A stretch of DNA of 7,822 nt from Bacteroidales bacterium (GTDB lineage: Bacteria > Bacteroidota > Bacteroidia > Bacteroidales > VadinHA17). Below the pieces are notes generated by a model. That model saw nothing but the letters and a program-made list of their open reading frames with translations, searched no databases and was not told where the DNA came from. This document shows, piece after piece, positions 1 through 6,177 of the stretch. The position numbers and the translations under genes were made by a program. Each line of letters starts with the position of its first letter. The first letter of the stretch is position 1. The stretch lies in the NCBI GenBank assembly GCA_025455505.1, contig JALOMK010000099.1, forward strand, positions 1-7,822. Direction: 5' to 3'.

Positions 1-1271
1 TAGGCTGAGATATCGAAATGGCCGTGTCCGCTGAGGTTGAAGAGTATTGTCTTTGATACGCCCTCGATGTCGGCCCTTCTTGCCTCGTCGAGTGCTCCGG
101 CGATTGCATATGTCGACTCAGGAGCCGGGAGTATGCCCTCTGTGCGGGCAAATAGAACCCCGCCTTCGAAGCATTCCCTCTGCATTTTTGCCTTTGCCTC
201 AATGAACCCGTCTTTCAGCAGCTGGCTTACAAGGACCCCTGCCCCATGATACCGGAGCCCGCCTGCATGGATCTTTTCGGGTATAAAATTATGTCCCAGC
301 GTGAACATCGGCAGCAGCGGCGTCATGCCAGCCGAATCGCCGAAGTCGTACATGAATTTCCCCTTTGTGAGTTTTGGACACGAAGCGGGCTCCACAGTAA
401 GAAGCCTTACATTTTTGCCGTTAAGCAGCCTCTCGCGCAGGAAGGGAAATGCTATGCCTGAGAAATTGGATCCTCCTCCGAAACAGCCTATCACTACATC
501 GGGGTAATCACCTGCTTTTTCCATCTGAAGCAGTGCTTCCTGTCCTATTATGGTCTGGTGAAGGATGACATGGTTGAGAACGCTTCCAAGGGAGTATTTG
601 GTGTAGGGGTCCTGAACAGCAACCTCCATCGCCTCTGAGATTGCAATTCCAAGACTGCCGGGTGAGTCTGGGTCAGTCTCAAGCACTTTTCTTCCGGCAG
701 CAGTCATTGTGCTTGGTGAGGGCACTACTTTTGCATTGTATGTATTCATAAGGAGTTTCCTTCCCGGTTTCTGGTTGTAACTTACCTTAACCATGAACAC
801 AAGAAGCTCGAGTCCGAAATGGTTGCAAGCGAAGCTCATGGCGCTTCCCCATTGACCTGCACCGGTTTCTGTAGTGATTCTTTTTACACCCTCCTGCTTG
901 TTATAGTAAGCCTGGGCTATTGCTGTGTTCGCCTTATGGGAGCCTGAATAATTCCCGCCCTCGTACTTGTAATATATTTTGCTTTTTGTGCCAAGGAACT
1001 TTTCAAGATTGTAGGCCCTGAAAAGGGGAGATGGCCTGTATGCTTTGTAAAGATCAAGGACTTCATCCGGGATATCTATGTATCGCTCAGTTGATACTTC
1101 CTGTTTTATAAGTTCCATCGGGAATACTGCAGCAAGATCTTCCGGTCCCACGGGTTGCTTTGTGGCAGGGTGAAGGGGAGGCAAAGGCTTGTTTGGCATG
1201 TCGGCCATGATGTTGTACCATTGTGTCGGCATCTCATTTTCGCTCAGCAGAATCTTGAAGTTTTTTTTCAT
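1..1271 (-). CDS. trpB2: TrpB2-type tryptophan synthase beta chain (3' end cut by window edge)
   Basis: PLP enzyme that condenses indole with L-serine to give L-tryptophan; cytoplasmic. The visible 423 codons start at ATG 1271–1269 (MKKNFKILL) and run out of the window still open, ending GHGHFDISA, so the stop and probably a few tens of residues are missing (family about 450 residues). The PLP lysine is K113 in GSHKANTA. The catalytic glutamate is E135 just before TGAGQWG (136–142), and the phosphate-binding loop is GGGSN (265–269). The N-terminal region (MPTQWYNI, PPLHPATKQPVGPEDL) and the later motif CPKLTKGKFMYDFGD are typical of the TrpB2 subfamily rather than classical TrpB1. No trpA lies in view, so it may act alone, perhaps as an indole-salvage enzyme (inference). 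There is no Shine-Dalgarno; the start follows an A-rich stretch. A Trp-codon leader and terminator lie directly upstream. Confidence 0.93.
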   Translation of the reverse strand, partial: MKKNFKILLSENEMPTQWYNIMADMPNKPLPPLHPATKQPVGPEDLAAVFPMELIKQEVSTERYIDIPDEVLDLYKAYRPSPLFRAYNLEKFLGTKSKIYYKYEGGNYSGSHKANTAIAQAYYNKQEGVKRITTETGAGQWGSAMSFACNHFGLELLVFMVKVSYNQKPGRKLLMNTYNAKVVPSPSTMTAAGRKVLETDPDSPGSLGIAISEAMEVAVQDPYTKYSLGSVLNHVILHQTIIGQEALLQMEKAGDYPDVVIGCFGGGSNFSGIAFPFLRERLLNGKNVRLLTVEPASCPKLTKGKFMYDFGDSAGMTPLLPMFTLGHNFIPEKIHAGGLRYHGAGVLVSQLLKDGFIEAKAKMQRECFEGGVLFARTEGILPAPESTYAIAGALDEARRADIEGVSKTILFNLSGHGHFDISA

Positions 1272-1306
1272 TGTTTTAAGTGTTTAATTGGTTAATACGA
1301 TCTAAT

Positions 1307-1335
1307 AAAAAAAGGCATGCTGTGATCAGCATGCC
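1307..1335 (-). terminator. Attenuator terminator of the Trp leader
   Basis: On the minus strand a perfect 9-bp stem (GGCATGCTG with CAGCATGCC, 1327–1335 and 1314–1322) closes a 4-nt loop at 1323–1326 and is followed at once by seven T (1313–1307). This is a textbook intrinsic terminator, yet it lies 35 nt upstream of the trpB2 start codon and points toward it, so it would stop transcription before the gene. Its loop and the first half of its 3' arm (1319–1326) are perfectly complementary to 1374–1381 in the leader, which allows an alternative antiterminator fold. Confidence 0.93.
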
Positions 1336-1369
1336 TCCTGGTAATATTATTTAAATGTTACATAACGGC

Positions 1370-1432
1370 CTAAATCACAGCTTCACGGAGTGTGCTGCGC
1401 CAGCGCCAGATATATGACATTCCTGTTTTCAT
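1370..1432 (-). CDS. trpL: Trp leader peptide, 20 residues
   Basis: Reading from ATG 1432–1430 to TAG 1372–1370 gives MKTGMSYIWRWRSTLREAVI. Trp codons are at positions 9 and 11 (1408–1406, 1402–1400), a density very unlikely by chance just before a terminator and a tryptophan synthase gene. The peptide itself probably has no function; its translation senses charged tRNA-Trp. An in-frame ATG at 1420–1418 would give a 16-residue version that keeps both Trp codons. The first ATG lies only 5 nt after the proposed −7 element, so the mRNA may be nearly leaderless. There is no sequence resemblance to E. coli TrpL beyond the Trp cluster. Confidence 0.87.
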   Translation of the reverse strand: MKTGMSYIWRWRSTLREAVI

Positions 1433-1437
1433 TGATG

Positions 1438-1465
1438 CAAATATAAAAAATTATTCAATAAACAA
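1438..1465 (-). promoter_or_regulatory. Bacteroidetes-type promoter of trp leader
   Basis: The minus strand has TATATTTG at 1445–1438, an exact match to the −7 consensus TAnnTTTG of Bacteroidetes housekeeping promoters. TTG at 1465–1463 can serve as the −33 element; the 17-nt spacer is slightly short compared with the usual 19–20. Initiation would fall near 1434–1431, at or within a few bases of the leader ATG. Confidence 0.68.
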
Positions 1466-1662
1466 TAAGAATGTGAGTATTTTTTCAGGTATTCTTGGCT
1501 GCGCTGGTGGTATAACGTTTTCTATTCCGGTGAAGCACCGATCTGTCAGTCACGTGAGGCAAGTTATGCAAAGTACCCTTCGCAGGCCCGTATCCGTAAG
1601 TTCCTGTTTTCCTGTTCGCAGATATCACTTCCTGTAGTTTCAGTCAACAGGAGGCAGACATC
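1466..1662. other. Spacer between aroA stop and trp promoter, no gene seen
   Basis: About 200 nt with no convincing coding sequence on either strand; the plus-strand frame crossing it also crosses the Trp leader and looks like no known family. No strong terminator for the aroA operon is visible: TCCTGT/ACAGGA near the aroA end (minus strand, about 1632–1654) can pair around an 11-nt loop but has no T tract. A short hairpin CGGTG-CTT-CACCG (about 1528–1540) has no T tract either. TCACGTGA at 1550–1557 is a perfect 8-bp palindrome without known role here. Read-through from aroA into the Trp leader is therefore possible. Confidence 0.6.
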
Positions 1663-2913
1663 TTACTCATGTATAACAGCCCCGAGAGACCTGAGGTCAT
1701 CAAAGAAGCCCGGGTATGATTTGCCTACGCAGTGGGAGTCTCTTATATGCACCTTCCCGTCAGCCCCAAGCGCCGTTACGGCTGCAGCCATTGCAATGCG
1801 GTGATCGTCGTGCGAATCCACGTGGGCTGCAGAAGGCCGGCCTCCGTTGACATACATTACATCACCTTCTGTTTTTATGCTTATATTCATCTTTGCAAAT
1901 TCGGCGGAGAGGGCTTTCCCCCTGTCACTTTCCTTATGCGCCAGCCGCGATACCCCCTTTATGGCGGAGGTTCCCTCGCAATATGATGCAAGCGCGACAA
2001 GGGGAGGGAAGAGGTCGGGAGATTCAGTGGCATCGAAATCAAAGGCCCTGAGCCCGGAGTGCTTTATGGCTATCTGGTTGCCTGTTGCATCTACATCGGC
2101 CCCCGCTGCATATAAGGCTTTCAGGATGCCCATGTCGCTCTGCCTGCTGTCGCGGCGTAATCCTTCAACAACGATTTCCCCGTTGATTGCACCGGCGACA
2201 AGCAGGAATGCTCCACCGCTCCAGTCGCCTTCCACAGTGAAATCAGAAGGTTTATATTTCTGACCTCCGGGAATAATAAATCGTTCATAACCTTCCCTTT
2301 CAACTGTAATTCCGAACGAGCGCAGAACTTCAAGGGTCAGGTCGATATATGGCTTGCTCTTCAGGTTTATCACATTAATGTCGGAGTCCCCGGGAGCAAG
2401 CGGCAGGGCCATCAGAAGTCCTGTAAGCAGCTGGCTGCTCACCGACCCGTCTATCGTGCACTTTCCTCCCCGGAGTGGGCCTCTTATTACAACAGGAAGA
2501 TGTCCGTCGTTTGTGGAACACCTTACTCCAAACTGCGCAAGTGCCTCTGTGATCATATTCATCGGCCTGTTCCTGAGCGAGTTTGCCCCGGTCATTATTA
2601 TTTCAGACGGATAAAGCGAGGCTATTGGCGAAAACATCCTGATTGCCAGTCCCGACTCACCACAATTTATTTTAGGTTCTTTCAGGATTCCGCCGCCGGT
2701 AATTCTCAGTTCGCGGGCATCGGGAACAACCCTTGCGCCGAGGCCGACAGCAATGCTCATCGCCGCAAGCGAATCGTCGCAGTACGATGGATCATGAATT
2801 ACACTCTCCCCTCCGGCCAGCAGTGCGGCTGCAATTGCACGCTGAGTCATGCTCTTTGATGTGGGTGCCTTTATGTGACCCTTTATTCTCGAAGGTTCTG
2901 TTATGCGTTCCAT
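1663..2913 (-). CDS. aroA: 3-phosphoshikimate 1-carboxyvinyltransferase (EPSP synthase)
   Basis: Transfers the enolpyruvyl group of PEP to shikimate 3-phosphate, the sixth shikimate-pathway step. At 416 residues it is full length (E. coli 427). Visible family elements: the shikimate-phosphate binding loop around K20-S21 (APTSKSMTQRA), the PEP-binding segment CGESGLAIR (84–92), SSQLLTGLL (159–167), the catalytic aspartate D300 in TESPDLFPP, KESDR (327–331), DDHRIAMA (369–376) and K398 in GKSYPGFFDDL. The segment 84–92 differs from the NAGTAMR form of class I enzymes; the glycine near position 88 is kept, so glyphosate behaviour cannot be read from sequence alone. Its ATG shares one base with the upstream stop (TAATG), there is no Shine-Dalgarno, and translation is probably coupled to the DAHP synthase gene. 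It is the last gene of the Phe/Tyr operon. Confidence 0.97.
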   Translation of the reverse strand: MERITEPSRIKGHIKAPTSKSMTQRAIAAALLAGGESVIHDPSYCDDSLAAMSIAVGLGARVVPDARELRITGGGILKEPKINCGESGLAIRMFSPIASLYPSEIIMTGANSLRNRPMNMITEALAQFGVRCSTNDGHLPVVIRGPLRGGKCTIDGSVSSQLLTGLLMALPLAPGDSDINVINLKSKPYIDLTLEVLRSFGITVEREGYERFIIPGGQKYKPSDFTVEGDWSGGAFLLVAGAINGEIVVEGLRRDSRQSDMGILKALYAAGADVDATGNQIAIKHSGLRAFDFDATESPDLFPPLVALASYCEGTSAIKGVSRLAHKESDRGKALSAEFAKMNISIKTEGDVMYVNGGRPSAAHVDSHDDHRIAMAAAVTALGADGKVHIRDSHCVGKSYPGFFDDLRSLGAVIHE

Positions 2914-4040
2914 TATTTTTCACTAAGTGATTTGTTGTCCTTATCCTGCAGGCCGTTATTCATTACTTTCATCTGGTGGTTAATCGATTCCTGGTGTATT
3001 GCCTTGAAGATAACATCAATAAGCTCAGGGCTGAGGCCTTTGTCGCTGCCCCTTACAACCACCTTGTTTATTATCTCATCCCACCTGGCACTCTGCAAGA
3101 TAGTTATATTATTTTCTTTTTTATACTTTCCGATGGTTTCAGCTATCTTCATTCTCTGCTCAAGGATGTCAAGCAGGTGATCGTCGTAAATATCTATCTG
3201 TTGCCTGAGTTCTCCCAGGACGTCGAGCAGTTTCGGGTCGGAGGTGCCAGGGCTCCTGTAAATGAGTCTGCTGAGGAGTTCCCTGAGGTCATTCGGTGTG
3301 AGTTGCTGTGCAGAGTCGCTAAGTGCCTGGGCAGGATTAATGTGCGATTCTATCATCAGCCCGTCGAAATTCAGGTCCATTGCCTTCTGCGATATCTCGT
3401 GGAGATATTTCCTTGATCCTGCAATATGGCTTGGATCGCAGATAAGCGGAAGGTCGTGGAAGCGGCGGCGCAGCTCGATTGGCAGCTGCCAGTTGGGCTG
3501 GTTCCTGTAGAGTGTCTTCTCATACGATGAGAAGCCCCTGTGGATTGCGCCGATCCGTGTTATGCCGGCCTTTGCAACTCTTTCTATCGCCCCGGTCCAG
3601 AGATCAATGTCGGGGTTGATGGGATTCTTTATAAGCACCATAACATCAACACCGTTCAATGCATCGGATATCTCCTGCACTGTAAAAGGATTGACAGAGG
3701 TCCTTGCCCCGATCCATAGCAGGTCAATACCGTATTTAAGCGCTTCATAGACATGTTTCTCGTTTGCGACCTCGGTGCCGACCAGCATCCCTGTTTCCTG
3801 TTTTACCCTCCTAAGCCATTTAAGGCCTTCGCTGCCCACTCCTTCGAAGGAGTTGGGCCGTGTTCTCGGTTTCCAAATCCCGGCCCTGAACACAGACACC
3901 TGCCCTATAGATGCTATCTGCAGGGCAGTTTCCATCATTTGTTCCTCGCTTTCTGCACTGCATGGTCCCGAGATAAGGAAAGGTTTTCCCTTGTATCCCC
4001 TCCATTCCGCTATTGTCGAATTGCCAAGGTTTAGTACCAT
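2913..4040 (-). CDS. aroF: Bifunctional DAHP synthase / chorismate mutase (C-terminal AroQ)
   Basis: Residues about 15–265 form a class I beta (KDO8PS-like) DAHP synthase, which joins PEP and erythrose 4-phosphate to open the shikimate pathway. Residues about 271–358 form an AroQ chorismate mutase making prephenate. Seen in the synthase: GPCSAES (25–31), WKPRTRP (56–62), KNPINP (138–143), and probable metal ligands C27, H205 (CDPSH), E231 (ESH) and D242 (ALSD), with spacing matching the Thermotoga-type enzymes. In the mutase, R279, R296, K307, R319 and Q356 align in spacing with E. coli R11, R28, K39, R51 and Q88, but the position of E. coli E52 is W320. From related Bacteroidetes enzymes the mutase part may also act in feedback control by prephenate. 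A 67-nt gap separates it from tyrA; no Shine-Dalgarno is visible. The symbol is a convenience; naming varies. Confidence 0.95.
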   Translation of the reverse strand: MVLNLGNSTIAEWRGYKGKPFLISGPCSAESEEQMMETALQIASIGQVSVFRAGIWKPRTRPNSFEGVGSEGLKWLRRVKQETGMLVGTEVANEKHVYEALKYGIDLLWIGARTSVNPFTVQEISDALNGVDVMVLIKNPINPDIDLWTGAIERVAKAGITRIGAIHRGFSSYEKTLYRNQPNWQLPIELRRRFHDLPLICDPSHIAGSRKYLHEISQKAMDLNFDGLMIESHINPAQALSDSAQQLTPNDLRELLSRLIYRSPGTSDPKLLDVLGELRQQIDIYDDHLLDILEQRMKIAETIGKYKKENNITILQSARWDEIINKVVVRGSDKGLSPELIDVIFKAIHQESINHQMKVMNNGLQDKDNKSLSEK

Positions 4041-4082
4041 ATTATTCTATTTTTCGTTGTCTTCACAGTTATTACAGGTTCT

Positions 4083-4106
4083 CTTAAAACACCGGCAGTT
4101 TCCGGC
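4083..4106 (-). terminator. Weak hairpin plus T4 between tyrA and aroF
   Basis: On the minus strand CCGG and CCGG (4105–4102 and 4095–4092), with an outer G·U pair, can close a 6-nt loop just after the tyrA stop, followed by GTTTTAAG. The stem is only 4–5 bp, so it is at best a leaky terminator or processing site that would lower expression of the two downstream genes; it may also be chance. Confidence 0.3.
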
Positions 4107-4107
4107 T

Positions 4108-4953
4108 TCAATTCAATATTTTCCTGATCTTGTTGGCCTCCTCCATAAGTTTCCTGAGACCGGCAGTATCCTTCTCAGCTATCATCTTCCTGAAGAGATT
4201 CATTTTTTCGATGTAGGTGTCCATTACTTCAAGGATGTATTCCGAGTTTTCAACGAAGATGGGAGCCCAGGTCTCGCTGCTGCTTTTTGCCAGCCTGACG
4301 GTGCTCTCAAAGCCTCCCCCCGCAAGGGCCAGGATGTTTTCCTCCTGGTGTTCCTTGTCGAGTACGCTCAGGGCAAGTGAGAATGATGTTATGTGCGATA
4401 TGTGTGAAACGTATGCAACATGGACATCATGGTCACTTGAATTCATGTATACTGTTTTCATGTTGAGAACTGAAAGCATGCTGCCTATCGTCTCAAGAGC
4501 GTCATTGTCGCTCAGTTCCCTGTCGCAGATTATTGCCCTCTTGTAATCGAACAGCCTTCCTATGGCGGCCAGGGGGCCTGAATACTCTGTTCCGGCCATG
4601 GGGTGTGCGGCAACGTAACGTCCCCTTGAGCGATGGCCGGCCGACGCTGCAGCCATTCCGGCCTTTGTGGATCCCATGTCGGTTACTACCTTTGAAGTGC
4701 CGTCGATCATGTCAAGTATGGAAGGCAATAGTGCGCAGTTGACATTAACAGGTGCGGACAGAATTATAAGGTCACAAGAGCTTACCGCATCTTCAAGATT
4801 TTCGGTTTCATCGACAAGCCCGCAGAGTTTTGCAATATTCCTGTGATGCAGGTTCGAGTCAACACCGATAATTGTGTCAGCGAATCCGCGCCGCCTGAGG
4901 TCCACTGCAAGTGAACCGCCGATGAGACCGATGCCTATTATTGCAACTTTCAT
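4108..4953 (-). CDS. tyrA: Prephenate dehydrogenase
   Basis: NAD(P)-dependent oxidative decarboxylation of prephenate to 4-hydroxyphenylpyruvate, the tyrosine branch. At 281 residues it has an N-terminal Rossmann fold with GIGLIGGS (7–14) and an acidic residue D32 after strand 2, which suggests NAD preference (inference). DMGSTKAG (92–99) and HPMAGTEYSG (117–126) follow; H117 is the likely catalytic histidine. The helical C-terminal domain has SHISH (183–187) and GGGFESTVRLA (212–222), where R220 probably binds the prephenate carboxylate. There is no ACT or chorismate mutase domain, so feedback by tyrosine through an ACT domain is not expected; the mutase is on the next gene. It starts 21 nt after the aminotransferase stop, with no Shine-Dalgarno. 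Confidence 0.95.
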   Translation of the reverse strand: MKVAIIGIGLIGGSLAVDLRRRGFADTIIGVDSNLHHRNIAKLCGLVDETENLEDAVSSCDLIILSAPVNVNCALLPSILDMIDGTSKVVTDMGSTKAGMAAASAGHRSRGRYVAAHPMAGTEYSGPLAAIGRLFDYKRAIICDRELSDNDALETIGSMLSVLNMKTVYMNSSDHDVHVAYVSHISHITSFSLALSVLDKEHQEENILALAGGGFESTVRLAKSSSETWAPIFVENSEYILEVMDTYIEKMNLFRKMIAEKDTAGLRKLMEEANKIRKILN

Positions 4954-4974
4954 GAATATCAGGTATTTTGATTA

Positions 4975-6177
4975 TTATTTCTTGTTTTTTTCCCCTCCAG
5001 GGCTTGCCTTATGCAATTTAACATAATCCCGGATTCTTTTTTCAGCCTCTTCAAGCCTCTCTTCACTGGCACAAAGTGATATCCTTACATAGCGTGAGCC
5101 GTTTTTGCCGAAAATAAAACCCGGGGTGATGAATACATTGGCAGAAACCAGTATGTCTTCGACAAAATTCTCGCAATCGGGAACATTTTCCGGAAGCCTT
5201 CCCCAAACGAACAGTCCTGTCTGAGATCCCTGGCAGCTGCAGCCCAGGAGATCCATTATCTTCCCTACAGTCTTCTTTCTGCGCCTGTATACTTCGTTTA
5301 CATCTTCATACCACGATTCAGGGTTTCCCAATGCCTCCGCTGCTGCAAGCTGCATCGGCAGGAACATCCCTGAGTCCATGTTGCTCTTTACCCTGAGAAT
5401 GTTACTTATGTACCCGCTGTTTCCGGCTACCATTCCGATTCGCCAGCCTGCCATATTATGCGACTTGCTCAGGGAATTAAGCTCAAGTGCCGTGTCGCGT
5501 GCACCGTCGACCGAAAGAATGCTGAGGTAATTCCGGTTTAAAATAAAACTGTAGGGGTTGTCATTGCAGAGCAGAATTGAATGTCGGTCTGCAAAGGCAA
5601 CAAGGGCCTCGAATGTTTTTCTGTCGGCATTTGCACCCGATGGCATGTGCGGGTAATTTATCCACATCAGTTTTACTCCTGAGAGATCGCTGTCCTCCAG
5701 TTTTTCAAGGTCGGGAAGCCACCCATTTTCTTCAGTAAGATCATATGTCCTTACTTTGCCGCCTGCTATTGCTGTCACCGAGGAATAGGTAGGATATCCG
5801 GGATCAGGGACCAGGACCTCATCTCCGGGGTCCACCCATCCCATGCTTATATGCATTATTCCTTCCTTGCTTCCGATAAGTGGAAGTATTTCGCTCTCCC
5901 AGTCGAGTTTTACGTTGAAGTACTTAAGGTACCAGTCTGCGAATGCTTTCCGCAGGGCAGGGGCGCCCTTATAGCTCTGGTAGCCATGGGTGCTGCTTTT
6001 TGCAGCTTCCGTGGCAAGAATTGCAATTGTATCCGGAGAGGGTGCCAGGTCGGGGCTTCCGATTCCGAGGTTGATCACATCGGCGCCATCCCTTCGCATC
6101 CTGTCGATCTGTGACAGCTTGCGGGAGAAATAGTATTCCTCGACAAGGCCGGTGCGTATCGCGGGTTTAACTTTCAT
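4975..6177 (-). CDS. PLP-dependent class I/II aminotransferase, probably aromatic
   Basis: A fold-type I aminotransferase of 400 residues. K238 in SLSKSHNMAGWRIG is the Schiff-base lysine. N174 (NYPHMPSG), D206 and Y209 (NDNPY) are the PLP-ring contacts, and R365 (RYVRISLC) is the likely substrate carboxylate anchor. The asparagine motif is NYPHMPSG instead of the commoner NYPNNPTG. By sequence it resembles the aspartate/LL-diaminopimelate aminotransferase group; its place between pheA and tyrA argues that it transaminates phenylpyruvate and 4-hydroxyphenylpyruvate, which is inference. I chose ATG 6177–6175 rather than 6216: it has a good Shine-Dalgarno (AAGGAG, 6192–6187, 9 nt away), begins at the conserved region, and overlaps pheA by only 11 nt. 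The C-terminal tail is lysine-rich. Confidence 0.92.
   Translation of the reverse strand: MKVKPAIRTGLVEEYYFSRKLSQIDRMRRDGADVINLGIGSPDLAPSPDTIAILATEAAKSSTHGYQSYKGAPALRKAFADWYLKYFNVKLDWESEILPLIGSKEGIMHISMGWVDPGDEVLVPDPGYPTYSSVTAIAGGKVRTYDLTEENGWLPDLEKLEDSDLSGVKLMWINYPHMPSGANADRKTFEALVAFADRHSILLCNDNPYSFILNRNYLSILSVDGARDTALELNSLSKSHNMAGWRIGMVAGNSGYISNILRVKSNMDSGMFLPMQLAAAEALGNPESWYEDVNEVYRRRKKTVGKIMDLLGCSCQGSQTGLFVWGRLPENVPDCENFVEDILVSANVFITPGFIFGKNGSRYVRISLCASEERLEEAEKRIRDYVKLHKASPGGEKNKK

Larger units (their letters stand above)
1307..1432 (-). promoter_or_regulatory. Tryptophan-responsive leader-peptide attenuator
   Basis: The leader RNA contains a short ORF with two near-adjacent Trp codons, a competing strand and a terminator. 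The antiterminator is eight perfect base pairs between GCTGTGAT (1381–1374, codons 18–20 of the leader ORF) and ATCACAGC (1326–1319, terminator loop plus 3' arm). A weak protector stem can form between GCAGC (1398–1394, just after the Trp codons) and GCTGT (1381–1377). Inferred logic: a ribosome stalled at Trp codons 9 or 11 leaves 1381–1374 free, the antiterminator forms and trpB2 is transcribed. With enough Trp-tRNA the ribosome reaches the stop at 1370, masks this strand, and the terminator folds. I recall a published Bacteroidetes motif called Bacteroid-trp that may be the same class; I could not check. Confidence 0.87.

Noticed and set aside
1250..1271. A8 run at the trpB2 start codon as a slippage site
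   Set aside because: The run simply encodes MKKN in frame and the ORF continues intact for more than 400 codons; nothing indicates programmed slippage.
1276..1332. 18-codon minus-strand ORF after AGGAGG (1339–1334), ending just before the trpB2 ATG
   Set aside because: The Shine-Dalgarno-like AGGAGG is only 1 nt from the ATG, and the ORF is made largely of the terminator hairpin and T tract; it looks like a by-product of that structure.
1550..1557. TCACGTGA palindrome as an operator
   Set aside because: A lone 8-bp palindrome about 90 nt upstream of the promoter, with no second copy in the window, is not enough to call a binding site.
1392..1637. 81-residue plus-strand ORF in the aroA–trpB2 gap
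   Set aside because: It is antisense to the Trp leader and promoter, resembles no family I know, and has no plausible promoter or ribosome site; the minus-strand attenuator explains the region better.
1847..2263. 138-residue plus-strand ORF and similar plus-strand ORFs opposite aroA, aroF, tyrA and pheA
   Set aside because: They are antisense shadows of well-recognised genes with no family resemblance or signals of their own.
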